The notes: generated by a model from the sequence alone, not told the origin. A DNA stretch of 64,000 bases from Sphingobium sp. JS3065 (GCF_026427355.1 NZ_CP102664.1:1674001-1738000), one strand, 5' to 3'. Positions 8,700 through 17,445 are shown, counted from the stretch's first letter. Made by a program: numbers and translations.

Positions 8700-9614
8700 A
8701 TGCGAACAGAACTCGATCATCTCCCTCTAGCGAAGCGGCGCGAGCTTGATCGTGTCGTTCAGATTCTGTTCGAGGAATTCGATGATGCACATGGCAAACC
8801 TGACGGCCAGCGCAAGCTTGGCCGCATCCTGAAGGTCATTCTCTACGGCTCCTATGCGCGCGGCAACTGGGTTGATGAGCCGCACACGGCAAAGGCATAT
8901 CAATCGGACTTCGATCTGCTCGTCATCGTCAACCAGAAGGAGCTGACCGATCGCGTGGCTTACTGGGAGAAGGCCGATGAACGCCTGAACCGTGAGCGGA
9001 CGATTACCCAGAATTTAAAGACGCCCGTAAACTTCATTGTCCATTCCCTTCAGGAGGTAAATGACGGGCTCGCGCACGGGCGCTCCTTCTTCATAGATGT
9101 CGCGCGCGACGGAATCGCGCTTTATCAAGCCGAGGACAGCGAACTTCATCAGCCGAAGCCGAAAACACCGGATGAGGCGTTCACGGCTGCTTCCGAGTAT
9201 TTTGAGGAGTGGTTCTCTGCGGCCCTAAGTGCTCAAAAGGGCTTTCACTTTTATATGTCTCAGAAAGAGTACCGCGATGCTGCGTTCACTCTGCACCAGG
9301 CATCTGAACGGCTGTATCACTGCATTCTTCTGGTCACGACCTTTTACACGCCACACGTCCACAATCTGGCGTTCCTGCGCACCCAAGCCGAGCGGCAATC
9401 CAATCACCTTTTCGAGGCTTGGCCCCGCGACAATGCCCGAGCCAGAGCGCGTTTTGCAAAACTCAAGGACGCCTACGTAAAGGCGCGCTTCTCAAGGCAC
9501 TATCGGATCACCGAGGAAGAGCTGACCTGGCTCTCCGAACGCGTCGAGGAGCTTGGCCGCCTCGTCCACGAGGACTGCACGGCACGAATCGCTGAGCTAC
9601 GCGCAGCGCTGTGA
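8700..9614 (+). CDS. Nucleotidyltransferase-HEPN fusion protein
   Basis: 304 residues. The N-terminal half is a minimal nucleotidyltransferase: VILYGSYARG (the GSxxRG strand-helix motif, about residues 48-57) followed by SDFDLLVIV (the catalytic DxD). The C-terminal half, from about residue 160, is a HEPN helical domain (EEWFSAALSAQKG, FTLHQASERLYHCILL) with an Arg/His-rich stretch ARFSRHYRITEEEL. In two-gene MNT/HEPN systems the nucleotidyltransferase AMPylates and silences the HEPN RNase; here both are one chain, as in a known fused family. AGGACAGCC precedes the ATG. It lies 103 bases upstream of the RelA/SpoT giant on the same strand. Confidence 0.85.
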   Translation: MRTELDHLPLAKRRELDRVVQILFEEFDDAHGKPDGQRKLGRILKVILYGSYARGNWVDEPHTAKAYQSDFDLLVIVNQKELTDRVAYWEKADERLNRERTITQNLKTPVNFIVHSLQEVNDGLAHGRSFFIDVARDGIALYQAEDSELHQPKPKTPDEAFTAASEYFEEWFSAALSAQKGFHFYMSQKEYRDAAFTLHQASERLYHCILLVTTFYTPHVHNLAFLRTQAERQSNHLFEAWPRDNARARARFAKLKDAYVKARFSRHYRITEEELTWLSERVEELGRLVHEDCTARIAELRAAL

Positions 9615-9717
9615 TTAGATCATTCGTGGCCGTGGCGACTGACAGTCCTGAGCGCGACAGAAAGCCCAGCCTTGGCGGATTCCTGCAAAAGTGTGACCGC
9701 ACGAATGCGAGGGAAAT

Positions 9718-12705
9718 ATGACGTTCGACGAATACAAGCGGGAGGGGCGCAGTCGATATAGCGCCTTTGTAAAGGCCATCCGCCATATCCTTGTCGCGGC
9801 GACCAAAGCACATTTCATTGTTCCACATGCGATCACAGGGCGCGCGAAGCAGGCGGATTCGCTTGGCAAGAAACTTCTCAATCGGGGCGTCGACCTGAAC
9901 GCCGCCATCGACGAGGAAATCAAGGACCTTGCCGGAGCCCGCGTGGTCTTCCTCACCAACACACAGGTCGACGCATTCAATCACACGGGCATTATCCACG
10001 ACAATTTCGAAGTCGTGACCGTGAATGTCCATCATCCCGTTCCGGGGACCGAGACCGAGACGAGACTGTTCGACAGCACCAACTATCTCGTCCAATTGAA
10101 GCCCGAGCGGTTGGCCCTTCCAGAATATCAATCCTTCGCAGGGCTCCGAGCTGAGATCCAGGTGCAGACCCTGCTCAATCATGCCTGGGCTGAAATGGGC
10201 CATGACACGATCTACAAGCAGCCCAACCTCCAGCACGTCGGGCAGAAGCGCTTGGAAGCCATCAAGGAGCGCATGGACAAGGTCATGCGTGACTATCTGC
10301 TGCCCGCCGGTCATGACTTCGACAAGATCGCGCGCGACTTCGACCAACTGATCCGCGCTGACGAAAGCGTAGACGAAACGATCGAGATCCTCGCTACATC
10401 GACTGACAACAACGATCTTTCGGAGGCGATCGGAAAGCTCGACGATCTCATCCTCCCCCATTTCGACAATCGTGCCGCACAGTTCGTGAAGCTGGTACCG
10501 TTGCTGGCCGATGCGGTTGCCCGGACCCGCGGATCGGACTCCGCGCCCGTCGAGACGGTTTTCGGAAATTATCCCGGCAAAGGCGGCGACGACATCGCAC
10601 GCAAGGTTTCCCAGCTTATTAACGATCATCTCTACTGCGATCCTGAGCTGACGTTCACCACACTGGTCCGCCTGTTCGCCGGTGCGGCGACCGACATTGA
10701 ACGGAAGATTTGGTTCGATCTCGCCGTCACCTTCTCGAAGCATGATCTAGCGATCTGGAATAAATACGGCCCCGCGATCCCTCAGCTGATCCTGGACGGG
10801 ATTGGCAAGCTCAAGGCCGATGAGATTACGGCCGCGCGCGGCTTGATCATCGCTATGCTTGGCAATCTGCTCTCCGCCGAACTCGGCGGAACGACTCAGA
10901 ACTCGATGACCACCGTGGTCTTTCATCAGGGAGCAGTCCCGGTTTCGGACGTCCTCCGCATGCAGCGCACAGAGGCGATTAACATTCTCGAGCGGCTGCT
11001 CGACGCCGCTGAGGATGACGGCGCCCGTCGCGCGGTGCTCGACGCGCTGCGCAAGGCTAGCGCAACGCCCTACAATGGCGGCAGCGACGACCTTTTGCGA
11101 ACCATCATGGAGGATGGCGCGCGCGTCATCGCCATCCAGACTGCACGCATCGGCAAATGGGGGCTCGAATTGCGCCGCTGGTGCGAGACCGACGCGATCC
11201 ATTGCCACTATCGTTTCCACGCGCTGCCGCCGCACATGGCGGACAATGCCGAGCTAGCCGCAGCGCAGCAGCAGATCGTCGGCGAACTGCTGGCGCTGCG
11301 CGACGCGCTCAATGCCGATCCTGAGTTCGTCCTCTACAAGACGCTCATCGGCCATGACTCGATCAGGCCCACGGCCTGGGATGAGCATCCCTTCGATCCG
11401 GATGCCACACGGGAATGGCGTGCTGGCAGCTACCCAGATATCATCGCCCAGATCACCGACGAGACTACTGGCACCTGGATCGAGCGGGTCCGACACTACC
11501 TCGCCGAACCGAAACAAACGGGCGGAGAACTCGAGTCGCTGGGCGATTGCATGAAGCTCCTGGGCGAGACGAAACCTCAAGTCGCCGCGCGTTTTCTCGA
11601 CGCGATGGACGATATGCTCTCGCCGCTGCTCGTTTCGCTGCTGCTCGGCACCGACAAGAGCGGTGAGCAGTCGATCGCGCGACAGTTTATCGCCCGGTGG
11701 ATTGGCGAAGGGCGGTTCCTCGCCAATCTTGGCGATTATCTGCGCTGCCAGGAGATATTTGCCCCGGATACGCTGGTCACCCTCACCGCGCGCGCGATCG
11801 AATTTGCGGACGATGATGGCGTTTTCACCGTCCTCAACGTCGCGGCGGAGCGGTTCGACAAGACGCCTGACCAACGGCTGATCGATGCCGTCTTCATGCC
11901 GGCCATTGGCCATCTGACCGACGTGAAGAAGACCAACTGGATCAACTGGGCCTGGGGCCTTCATAGAGGGGCGCTTCTTGCTGCGCTCGACGAAGCGCAG
12001 TCGCGGCACCTGGTGCAGTCCTTCGTCGACGTTCACGAAGTGGACTATCGGGCCGATCAGGTGCTGGCGATCATCGCCGACCGTTTCCCAGCAATCGTCT
12101 TCGAATTCTTCGAGGCCCGGATCTATCGCGAGCGCGATGGCAGCGACCGGCATTTCGATCCCATTCCCTTCCGGCTTCACCACCTTCAGGGGCCGCTGTC
12201 CCGAGAGCCCGCAATGCTCCTCGACGCCGCGCGGAGATGGCATAGCCATGAGCCGCTCCATCACGAATTCCGCGGCGGCCGCCTCATCGGCAATGTTTTC
12301 CCCAAGCTATCGCAGGAGATCGCGGCCCCCTTGGCCGAGGTGGTAAAAAAGGGTGATCGTGACGACCTTGCCTTCGTCCTGACCACATTGCTTGCCTATG
12401 AAGGCAACGAGCAGGTCTATCCGCTCTGCATGGATCTGGTTGATCGGCTTGAGGAAGGCGATGAGTGGCTGAGCCGCGTCTCGAGCGTCCTTGGCAAGAC
12501 AGGCGTCGTGCGGGGTGAGTTCGGTTGGGTCGAAGCTGAGAGCGCGCAGCGCACGCGGCTTGAACGGTGGCGTGAAGATCCGCGAGTCAAGGTGCAGACC
12601 TATGTCCTGGACCAGTTACGGCGGATCGATCAGTCGATGGCCTGGGAGCAGCGCCGAGCCGAGCGTGATGTCGAGCAACGGAAACGAGATTGGGGCGAGG
12701 CTTGA
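9718..12705 (+). CDS. Giant RelA/SpoT-domain protein with long helical C-terminus
   Basis: 995 residues, GAGGG ribosome site. Residues 1-200 form a RelA/SpoT synthetase-like domain: the substrate loop GRAKQADSLGKKLL, DLAGARVVF with the Mg-binding Asp, AEIQVQTLLNHAWAEMGHD with the catalytic Glu, and DTIYK. Where (p)ppGpp synthetases have YRSxH, the aligned stretch reads FDSTN, so the usual Arg and His are replaced. Residues 200-995 are helical, repeat-like and unrecognised; they contain no hydrolase HD motif and no ACT/TGS domain. Small alarmone-type toxins make (pp)pApp or pyrophosphorylate tRNA, and CapRel fuses sensor and toxin, but none known to me has this architecture. Function is unproven; a stress or anti-phage effector is the working guess. 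Confidence 0.8.
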   Translation: MTFDEYKREGRSRYSAFVKAIRHILVAATKAHFIVPHAITGRAKQADSLGKKLLNRGVDLNAAIDEEIKDLAGARVVFLTNTQVDAFNHTGIIHDNFEVVTVNVHHPVPGTETETRLFDSTNYLVQLKPERLALPEYQSFAGLRAEIQVQTLLNHAWAEMGHDTIYKQPNLQHVGQKRLEAIKERMDKVMRDYLLPAGHDFDKIARDFDQLIRADESVDETIEILATSTDNNDLSEAIGKLDDLILPHFDNRAAQFVKLVPLLADAVARTRGSDSAPVETVFGNYPGKGGDDIARKVSQLINDHLYCDPELTFTTLVRLFAGAATDIERKIWFDLAVTFSKHDLAIWNKYGPAIPQLILDGIGKLKADEITAARGLIIAMLGNLLSAELGGTTQNSMTTVVFHQGAVPVSDVLRMQRTEAINILERLLDAAEDDGARRAVLDALRKASATPYNGGSDDLLRTIMEDGARVIAIQTARIGKWGLELRRWCETDAIHCHYRFHALPPHMADNAELAAAQQQIVGELLALRDALNADPEFVLYKTLIGHDSIRPTAWDEHPFDPDATREWRAGSYPDIIAQITDETTGTWIERVRHYLAEPKQTGGELESLGDCMKLLGETKPQVAARFLDAMDDMLSPLLVSLLLGTDKSGEQSIARQFIARWIGEGRFLANLGDYLRCQEIFAPDTLVTLTARAIEFADDDGVFTVLNVAAERFDKTPDQRLIDAVFMPAIGHLTDVKKTNWINWAWGLHRGALLAALDEAQSRHLVQSFVDVHEVDYRADQVLAIIADRFPAIVFEFFEARIYRERDGSDRHFDPIPFRLHHLQGPLSREPAMLLDAARRWHSHEPLHHEFRGGRLIGNVFPKLSQEIAAPLAEVVKKGDRDDLAFVLTTLLAYEGNEQVYPLCMDLVDRLEEGDEWLSRVSSVLGKTGVVRGEFGWVEAESAQRTRLERWREDPRVKVQTYVLDQLRRIDQSMAWEQRRAERDVEQRKRDWGEA

Positions 12706-12737
12706 CCGGCATTGTCTCCGTTTCCCGAGACGCCCCA

Positions 12738-13328
12738 TCACGCCGTTCCGTGATACGCAGCGATGTAGTCCTCAAGGCTGAGGCCCGAACTTTCGAACGG
12801 CGTCATGTCGAGCACCTTGCCGCCATGATCGAGTGCGGCACGAAGCGGTCCCGGCTTGATGTCGAGGGTCAACACCACCGATGAAAGTGATGCGGCAGCG
12901 ACGGCTGCATCCCCCTCATTGTCGGTTAACCCACTTCCCTTGGTCCGCCGGTTCAGAAGATAGGTCTCGCTGATGGCGGCGTAGAAGGCACGCGCGTCTT
13001 CGGATTGGAAGGTTCCGAACCCAAAGCCGCCATGCCGTTCGGGCCCGCTACCCTGCCGAGCGAACCCAAACACAGCCGTCACGCCGATCGCACTGTCCGT
13101 CATTTCGCGCGCGATATAGGCCCTGATCCCGGCCTTTTCGGGACGGTCTGGGATCGCCGCGATCTCGATCTCGATCTGTCTCGGGATGAACAGGATGAAC
13201 CTCTTCGCCGGCAGCTCGATTGCTAGGCGCAGATCAAGCCGTTCGAACAGGTTCCAGACATTGCTGTCGATCGTGACGGCAATTCTGCCGTCAGCGCGAT
13301 TCTGATAGGGCAATTGCGTCTCTCTCAA
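12738..13328 (-). CDS. PIN-like domain protein
   Basis: About 195 residues. The PIN-type acidic motifs are visible: an N-terminal IAVTIDSNVWNLFE (first Asp), then LTDNEGDAAVAAASLSS and VVLTLD near the C-terminus, giving the spaced Asp/Glu residues of a metal-dependent RNase. The start is uncertain: TTG at 13328 overlaps the stop of the upstream gene (TTGA); TTG codons at 13313 (GAGAGA before it) and 13358 are alternatives, and no ATG fits. Overlap with the 332-residue gene implies co-translation. It converges with the RelA/SpoT gene, 32 bases apart. It could be an RNase effector, with its partner as regulator. Confidence 0.75.
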   Translation of the reverse strand: MRETQLPYQNRADGRIAVTIDSNVWNLFERLDLRLAIELPAKRFILFIPRQIEIEIAAIPDRPEKAGIRAYIAREMTDSAIGVTAVFGFARQGSGPERHGGFGFGTFQSEDARAFYAAISETYLLNRRTKGSGLTDNEGDAAVAAASLSSVVLTLDIKPGPLRAALDHGGKVLDMTPFESSGLSLEDYIAAYHGTA

Positions 13329-14323
13329 CTGAGCGCCGGGTGAGGCTGCATGATCCAACCCTCATCCGTCTGCGGCATGAGATACATCTCCTCAAGCGGC
13401 CAGTCCGGCGCCTCGACGCCAAGAATCCGCGAGAGATCCAGCACGAGCGCCCTGTCTCCGAACTGCGCGACCAGCAGCACGGCGCAGGCCGCGACCGCGG
13501 CCAGTGCATCGAGGAGCGTTGCCCGTTCGAACTCATGCTCGCGGTTGTGCTTCACGGCATTGTAAGCTGCGTACCAGGCCAGGGACTGGGTTGGCGTGTC
13601 CGCGTCCCATGTCGCAAAGGGCACGATCGGCGCGAGATCGGGATAGGGATGGAAACGGACCTGATAGGCTTTCAGCCCAAGCGGTCCGGCCAACTTCACA
13701 TAATCCTCGGTGCGGAATTGCTTCTTGGATAGGCCATTGGCGACCAGAATGCCCCGCCAATGCATCTCCACTTCGGTTGCCGCGAGGATCAGCAGGTTGC
13801 GGATCTCATGGCCATAAGCAGAAAGCGTCGAGGGAGCCGGTTGCACGACCCGGCAAATCGCTTGAAGCTGAGCCACCAGCGAGGTGAGTTGGCTTTGCGC
13901 ACCGGTAATATAGCGCTGCTCTGCCGCTAGTTCGGGAAGCCAGAGTTTCGCTGTCTCCATCAAGGCGATCGGGCGAGCGATGCGGGGATGATAGTCGCCC
14001 GGCGCGCGAATCATGCGCTGGAATGGGCCGGGCTCCTTCATGCCCTCAAGCCAGGGCGTCTGCCGGCGTAGGCACGCCCAGATCGTCTCGCCCGGTTCCA
14101 CTGAATAGTAGCTTCCCGGACCTCCCTCGGCATTGGTGACGCCTGTTCGGGTCGCCGTCTGGTGGGTGATGCGCCAGAGTTGGCGGCCATGGCCGGCACC
14201 AATATCTCTGATGTACCAGCCTTCGTCTCCATCTCCGCTTATCACAAGTAACCCCTCCAAATCTGATCTCGTCAGGTAACGGATCAGGACTGCACTCGCA
14301 GACGGCGCCTGCGTCACCGGCAT
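13325..14323 (-). CDS. HEPN-like protein of unknown function, paired with PIN gene
   Basis: 332 residues from an ATG at 14323. The C-terminal third is helical with EMHWRGIL and AWYAAYNAVKHNREHEFERATLL split over about residues 190-275. The N-x-x-K-H-x-R pattern after a helix is seen in several divergent HEPN-like families. The N-terminal 130 residues look like a separate beta-rich domain (LLVISGDGDEGWYIRDIG). No firm family assignment. It overlaps the PIN gene, so the two are probably one unit; pairs of PIN and HEPN-like genes occur in toxin-antitoxin and defence loci, but which would be toxin is not evident. Confidence 0.65.
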   Translation of the reverse strand: MPVTQAPSASAVLIRYLTRSDLEGLLVISGDGDEGWYIRDIGAGHGRQLWRITHQTATRTGVTNAEGGPGSYYSVEPGETIWACLRRQTPWLEGMKEPGPFQRMIRAPGDYHPRIARPIALMETAKLWLPELAAEQRYITGAQSQLTSLVAQLQAICRVVQPAPSTLSAYGHEIRNLLILAATEVEMHWRGILVANGLSKKQFRTEDYVKLAGPLGLKAYQVRFHPYPDLAPIVPFATWDADTPTQSLAWYAAYNAVKHNREHEFERATLLDALAAVAACAVLLVAQFGDRALVLDLSRILGVEAPDWPLEEMYLMPQTDEGWIMQPHPALS

Positions 14324-14341
14324 ACGAGAAGCCCGAACCGC

Positions 14342-14806
14342 CTACTCGATGAAATTGGCAAGGTTCTTGAGTGTCGATTCCATGCCGACACGATGATCGG
14401 TCGCGCTGATTCCCGACGGCACATTCTCTGCTCTGATGCTGACCTTCGTGCCGCCCGTCACCGGCAGCAAAGCCGTGGTGATCGTCATCGTGCCGGCGAA
14501 TACAGGATTGTCAGACTCGAACTGGACCTCTTCGACAATCAACTCGTCGGGGACGAGTTCGACGAAACGGCCTTCGAAGATGTCGGCATCAGCTGTCGAC
14601 TTTCCGCGACCGTGTTCGGTCTCGGGATAGATAAACGCCATTTTGTAGATGCCGTCCGGGCGCGGATCAAACGCGAACACCTTTGCCGACATGCCCTTGG
14701 GCGGTCGCCAGGACGCGACCGCTTCCGGGTCCAGAAAGGCTCGGAAAATGGCTCGTTGCGACGCGATGATTGTCCGAGACGCGGTATGGGTTCGTGAGTC
14801 GCTCAT
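14342..14806 (-). CDS. SRPBCC / AHSA1-like START-domain protein
   Basis: 154 residues with the AHSA1-type plan: an opening strand SRTIIASQRAIFRAFLDPEAVASW, the short GMSAKV turn, a central FEGRFVELVPDELIVEEVQF and the C-terminal helix MESTLKNLANFIE. These small hydrophobic-cavity proteins bind lipids or act as co-chaperones, or are polyketide-like cyclases. No residue singles out a substrate. It precedes the HEPN-like/PIN pair by 18 bases on the same strand, but this need not mean shared function. A metabolic or stress role is as likely as any. Confidence 0.85.
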   Translation of the reverse strand: MSDSRTHTASRTIIASQRAIFRAFLDPEAVASWRPPKGMSAKVFAFDPRPDGIYKMAFIYPETEHGRGKSTADADIFEGRFVELVPDELIVEEVQFESDNPVFAGTMTITTALLPVTGGTKVSIRAENVPSGISATDHRVGMESTLKNLANFIE

Positions 14807-14980
14807 TTGAGAGGACTTTAGAGAGGGGCGATCACACGCTGCAAGCGTGCGGGATGAGTTTAGGTTGGTGGCTCGAGCAACGAAGTTGGGCCGTCAGATC
14901 GGGCGCCCCCAGACCTGCCATCGTGACGAAACCGTATCGCCGGAGGTTTCGGTAGTGCCGCTGCGACCCTCCATCCGCGA

Positions 14981-15466
14981 TCAGGATGCGGTTGCCTTCG
15001 GCTTCCGGCCGCGCCGCTTTGGTGCTGATGGCGCCGGCTCGGGGAGCGGCGGCGTTCCCCGCCCCTTCCGTCCAAGCCCGATCTTCTTTGCAAGGCTCCG
15101 GCGCTGCTCAGCATAGTTGGGCGAGACCATGGGATAATCTGCAGGAAGCTTCCACTTCGCGCGATAAGCGTCCGGCGTCAGTTGATAATGGGTCATGAGA
15201 TGCCGCTTGAGCATCTTCAGCCTCTTTCCGTCCTCAAGGCAGACGATGTAGTCCGGCTTGACCGAGGTGCGGACGGAGACCGCCGGCTTCTGCTCTTCCT
15301 CCTGCACTGGCGTTGGCCCAGTGCCGAGGCCGGCGAGTGAGCCGTGGACATTGGCAATAAGCACCGGAAGATCACCGACCGCAACGCTGTTATTGGCCAC
15401 GTGCGCCGAAACAATGTCGGCCGTGAGCGAGAGAAGATCGAGCTTGCTGTCGGTCGTGTCGTTCAT
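14981..15466 (-). CDS. MucR/Ros-family transcriptional regulator
   Basis: 161 residues from an ATG with AAGGA just upstream. The N-terminal helical oligomerisation part (LDLLSLTADIVSAHVANNSV) is followed by the Ros/MucR finger: IVCLEDGKRLKMLKRHLMTHY, then TPDAYRAKWKLPADYPMVSP and the basic tail SLAKKIGLGRKGRG. The second zinc ligand position is Asp (CLED), as in many alphaproteobacterial MucR proteins. The end is a basic, Pro-rich, AT-hook-like RRGRKPKA. Such H-NS-like proteins silence AT-rich genes and regulate surface or plasmid functions. On a mobile element it may silence the host or the element itself. Confidence 0.93.
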   Translation of the reverse strand: MNDTTDSKLDLLSLTADIVSAHVANNSVAVGDLPVLIANVHGSLAGLGTGPTPVQEEEQKPAVSVRTSVKPDYIVCLEDGKRLKMLKRHLMTHYQLTPDAYRAKWKLPADYPMVSPNYAEQRRSLAKKIGLGRKGRGTPPLPEPAPSAPKRRGRKPKATAS

Positions 15467-15525
15467 GAGCTTCCTTTGTGATGGAAAAGCGTCGCGGCCG
15501 AGGCAGCCGGTCTTGGTGAATGATG

Positions 15526-16005
15526 CTATTTCGAACAAGGGCGTCTTGGCAATGATCGTTCGCCCCAGGCCTCTCGTCTCCACTGGAGGGGCGTCGTACC
15601 AACTCTGCGGACAAAGGTGTTGGTGAAATGGCTTTGATCGACGAAGCCGCATTCGAGAGCGATCTCTGCCAGCGGGGAATGCGACTGCGCCAGGAGGGTC
15701 TGGGCGAGAACAATCCTCTGTCCGATAAACCAGGTGTACGGCGCGATCCCGACCGTGTTCGTGAAAGCCCGGACGAAATAGCTCATGGACAACCGGCAAG
15801 CGCGAGCGAGATCCGAGATCACGACGGTTTCCCCGAGCTTCGCGCTCATGGTTTCCTTCGCCAGCCGCTCCTGCCACGATGCCAGGCGAGGCCCCGCAGG
15901 CGGGTGGATCGTCCCGCGCTCACCCCTTCCCGTATGGGCCAGGAGAGACGGCGCGCACTCGCCCTGCCGCGAAACGCGCGCGTTGAGATACTCGCCGGCC
16001 TTCAA
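15526..16005 (-). CDS. Short AraC-family transcriptional activator
   Basis: 159 residues. The two-helix-turn-helix AraC domain occupies residues 50-150: VVISDLARACRLSMSYFVRAF, then SPLAEIALECGFVDQSHFTNTFVRRVGTTPLQWRR. There is no room for the usual N-terminal ligand-binding domain; the first 45 residues are low-complexity. Short, single-domain AraC proteins exist (SoxS/MarA type), so it may be complete. The start at 16005 is the longest reasonable one. It stands 59 bases from mucR on the same strand; targets are unknown. Confidence 0.85.
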   Translation of the reverse strand: MKAGEYLNARVSRQGECAPSLLAHTGRGERGTIHPPAGPRLASWQERLAKETMSAKLGETVVISDLARACRLSMSYFVRAFTNTVGIAPYTWFIGQRIVLAQTLLAQSHSPLAEIALECGFVDQSHFTNTFVRRVGTTPLQWRREAWGERSLPRRPCSK

Positions 16006-16314
16006 GCGCGCCTTGCCGCCATCGCGACCCCCGGAGGGACAATGGGCAGGCTACGGACGCGGAACGCGGTCTGATTGCCGTTCCCAATAGTCGCCACGCG
16101 TGGGACATTGACGCCTGGAAAGGGCGCCCGTGTCAGAACACGGCGTGAGGACCCTATTACTCCCTATCGTCCCTGACACTTGGCGGGACGAAAAGGCGGT
16201 CGTCCCGGTCCAAATATTTCTTGGAGATAGAGGGGGCTGCGGAGCGGCGGTCGCAGGGGTTCGGAACCTGCGCATCGTCCGCGCGCTGCGGTCGGCGGTC
16301 AGATTATTCCGATG
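16006..16314. other. Intergenic stretch between sigma factor and AraC gene
   Basis: 309 bases with no convincing gene on either strand. The only structure noticed is an imperfect hairpin near 16125-16144 (CGTGT-CAGA-ACACG core with GC-rich flanks), which lacks a T-run. A FecR-like anti-sigma gene, expected after a FecI-like factor, is not present here. Confidence 0.5.
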
Positions 16315-16977
16315 CTAGCGTGGCGTGCCGTCGGAAGATCCAGGTTCGCAGGATGACTCGTTACAAAGCGCGGTCCGCAGATGCCGTTCCGCGCGCGCCA
16401 GTTCCTTCTGGACGGTACGTTTGTGGAGCCCGAATTTGGCAGCGATTTCGACCTGCGTCTTCTCGTCGCGCCAGGCCGCCAGGAAGATGTCGCGCCTCTG
16501 GGCTGGCAGGGTCTCAAGCGCGTCGAGCACTCGATCCAGAGCAAGCCTTGCGCTCGCCGCGCGCTCGGGATCCGGCGCATCGTCGGTGAGATCAACGACT
16601 GCGGCGGCATCGGCGGGCGTGAACAGCATTTCATGACGTCGCCGGTTTTTCGCCAGATTGATTGCCATTCGATAGAGATAGGAGAGGGGATTTCTGACCT
16701 CTCCTATGACGGGGCCGCTCTCGAGCTTGAGATAGGCGTCGTGGAGCGCCTCAGTCGCGGCATCTGGCGATCGCAGCGCACCGCTGAGCCTGACGAGCAG
16801 CAAATCATATTCTGTTTCGAGCAAAGTACGCAGACGATCGAGAGACGCCTCCGCGATGTGGGCGGACCGGAACGGGGCGCCGGCAACCGCAAGGCTCCGC
16901 CCCACAGATGGACCGCCTGGCCCGCCCTCCCCGCGACGGGGTAAAGTGCCACCATCCTTCACGGGCTTCGTCGGCAC
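16315..16977 (-). CDS. ECF-type RNA polymerase sigma factor (FecI-like)
   Basis: Up to 220 residues. Region 2 (LLRTLL-like start, SPDAATEALHDAYLKLESG, LSYLYRMAINLAKNRRR) and region 4 (LDALETLPAQRRDIFLAAWRDEKTQVEIA split near residues 150-180, and GLHKRTVQKELARAERHL) match FecI-like ECF sigma factors. The long N-terminal extension is doubtful: the GTG at 16977 is the longest start, but GTG at 16905 or nearby gives a more typical length. Classic FecI genes are followed by fecR and a TonB receptor; neither is visible downstream, so this is an orphan factor or a remnant of a larger locus. Confidence 0.85.
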   Translation of the reverse strand: MPTKPVKDGGTLPRRGEGGPGGPSVGRSLAVAGAPFRSAHIAEASLDRLRTLLETEYDLLLVRLSGALRSPDAATEALHDAYLKLESGPVIGEVRNPLSYLYRMAINLAKNRRRHEMLFTPADAAAVVDLTDDAPDPERAASARLALDRVLDALETLPAQRRDIFLAAWRDEKTQVEIAAKFGLHKRTVQKELARAERHLRTALCNESSCEPGSSDGTPR

Positions 16978-17445
16978 AGCCGCCTCGCCATCCGGTCAGG
17001 ATGGTCCCAGCACTTGCGCCGTGCGCGCCAAAACCCATCGGTCCTGAGAATCCGACCAGCACGAGAGAGCCGCGATATTATGTGCTCATTGGGCATGGAA
17101 GCGTCCATCATCTGAGGTAGCGCGACCAGCGGCGTCAGCGCGTGATCGATCCCCCAATCCGGCACATGCCCAAACTTGCGAATCAATCGCAACAACATAG
17201 CTGCTGTTATCCCTCGACACAACGCGACGGGCCGCCAGACGGACGTATCGGCTGAGAGCATCCGCTTCCCGAAACATGCCTATATTCCATGGCAGTCGAG
17301 GCTTTAAGCGCTGCAGGCACGCGGTCCACAAACCGCCGGCTTGACGGAGGGCGAAGACGGCCAGACTATTCTGCGGTGTCGGCACCAGGAAGCCTGTACT
17401 CCTACGAAATAGCGTTCGGCAGCGATGATCTGCCGGCGGATCGTC
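16978..17445. other. Gene-poor stretch upstream of the sigma factor
   Basis: 468 bases in which no frame gives a recognisable protein. Minus-strand frames of about 100 codons exist at 16959-17261 and 17086-17385 but have no ribosome site, motif or plausible composition. It probably holds promoters for the sigma gene and the end of the ZIP operon; no clear terminator hairpin was found. Confidence 0.5.

Noticed and set aside
16125..16144. Imperfect hairpin as a terminator
   Set aside because: A stem is present, but there is no T-run on either strand and no gene end close by.
16959..17385. Two overlapping minus-strand frames of about 100 codons
   Set aside because: No ribosome site, motif or sensible composition; they look like chance frames in high-GC DNA.
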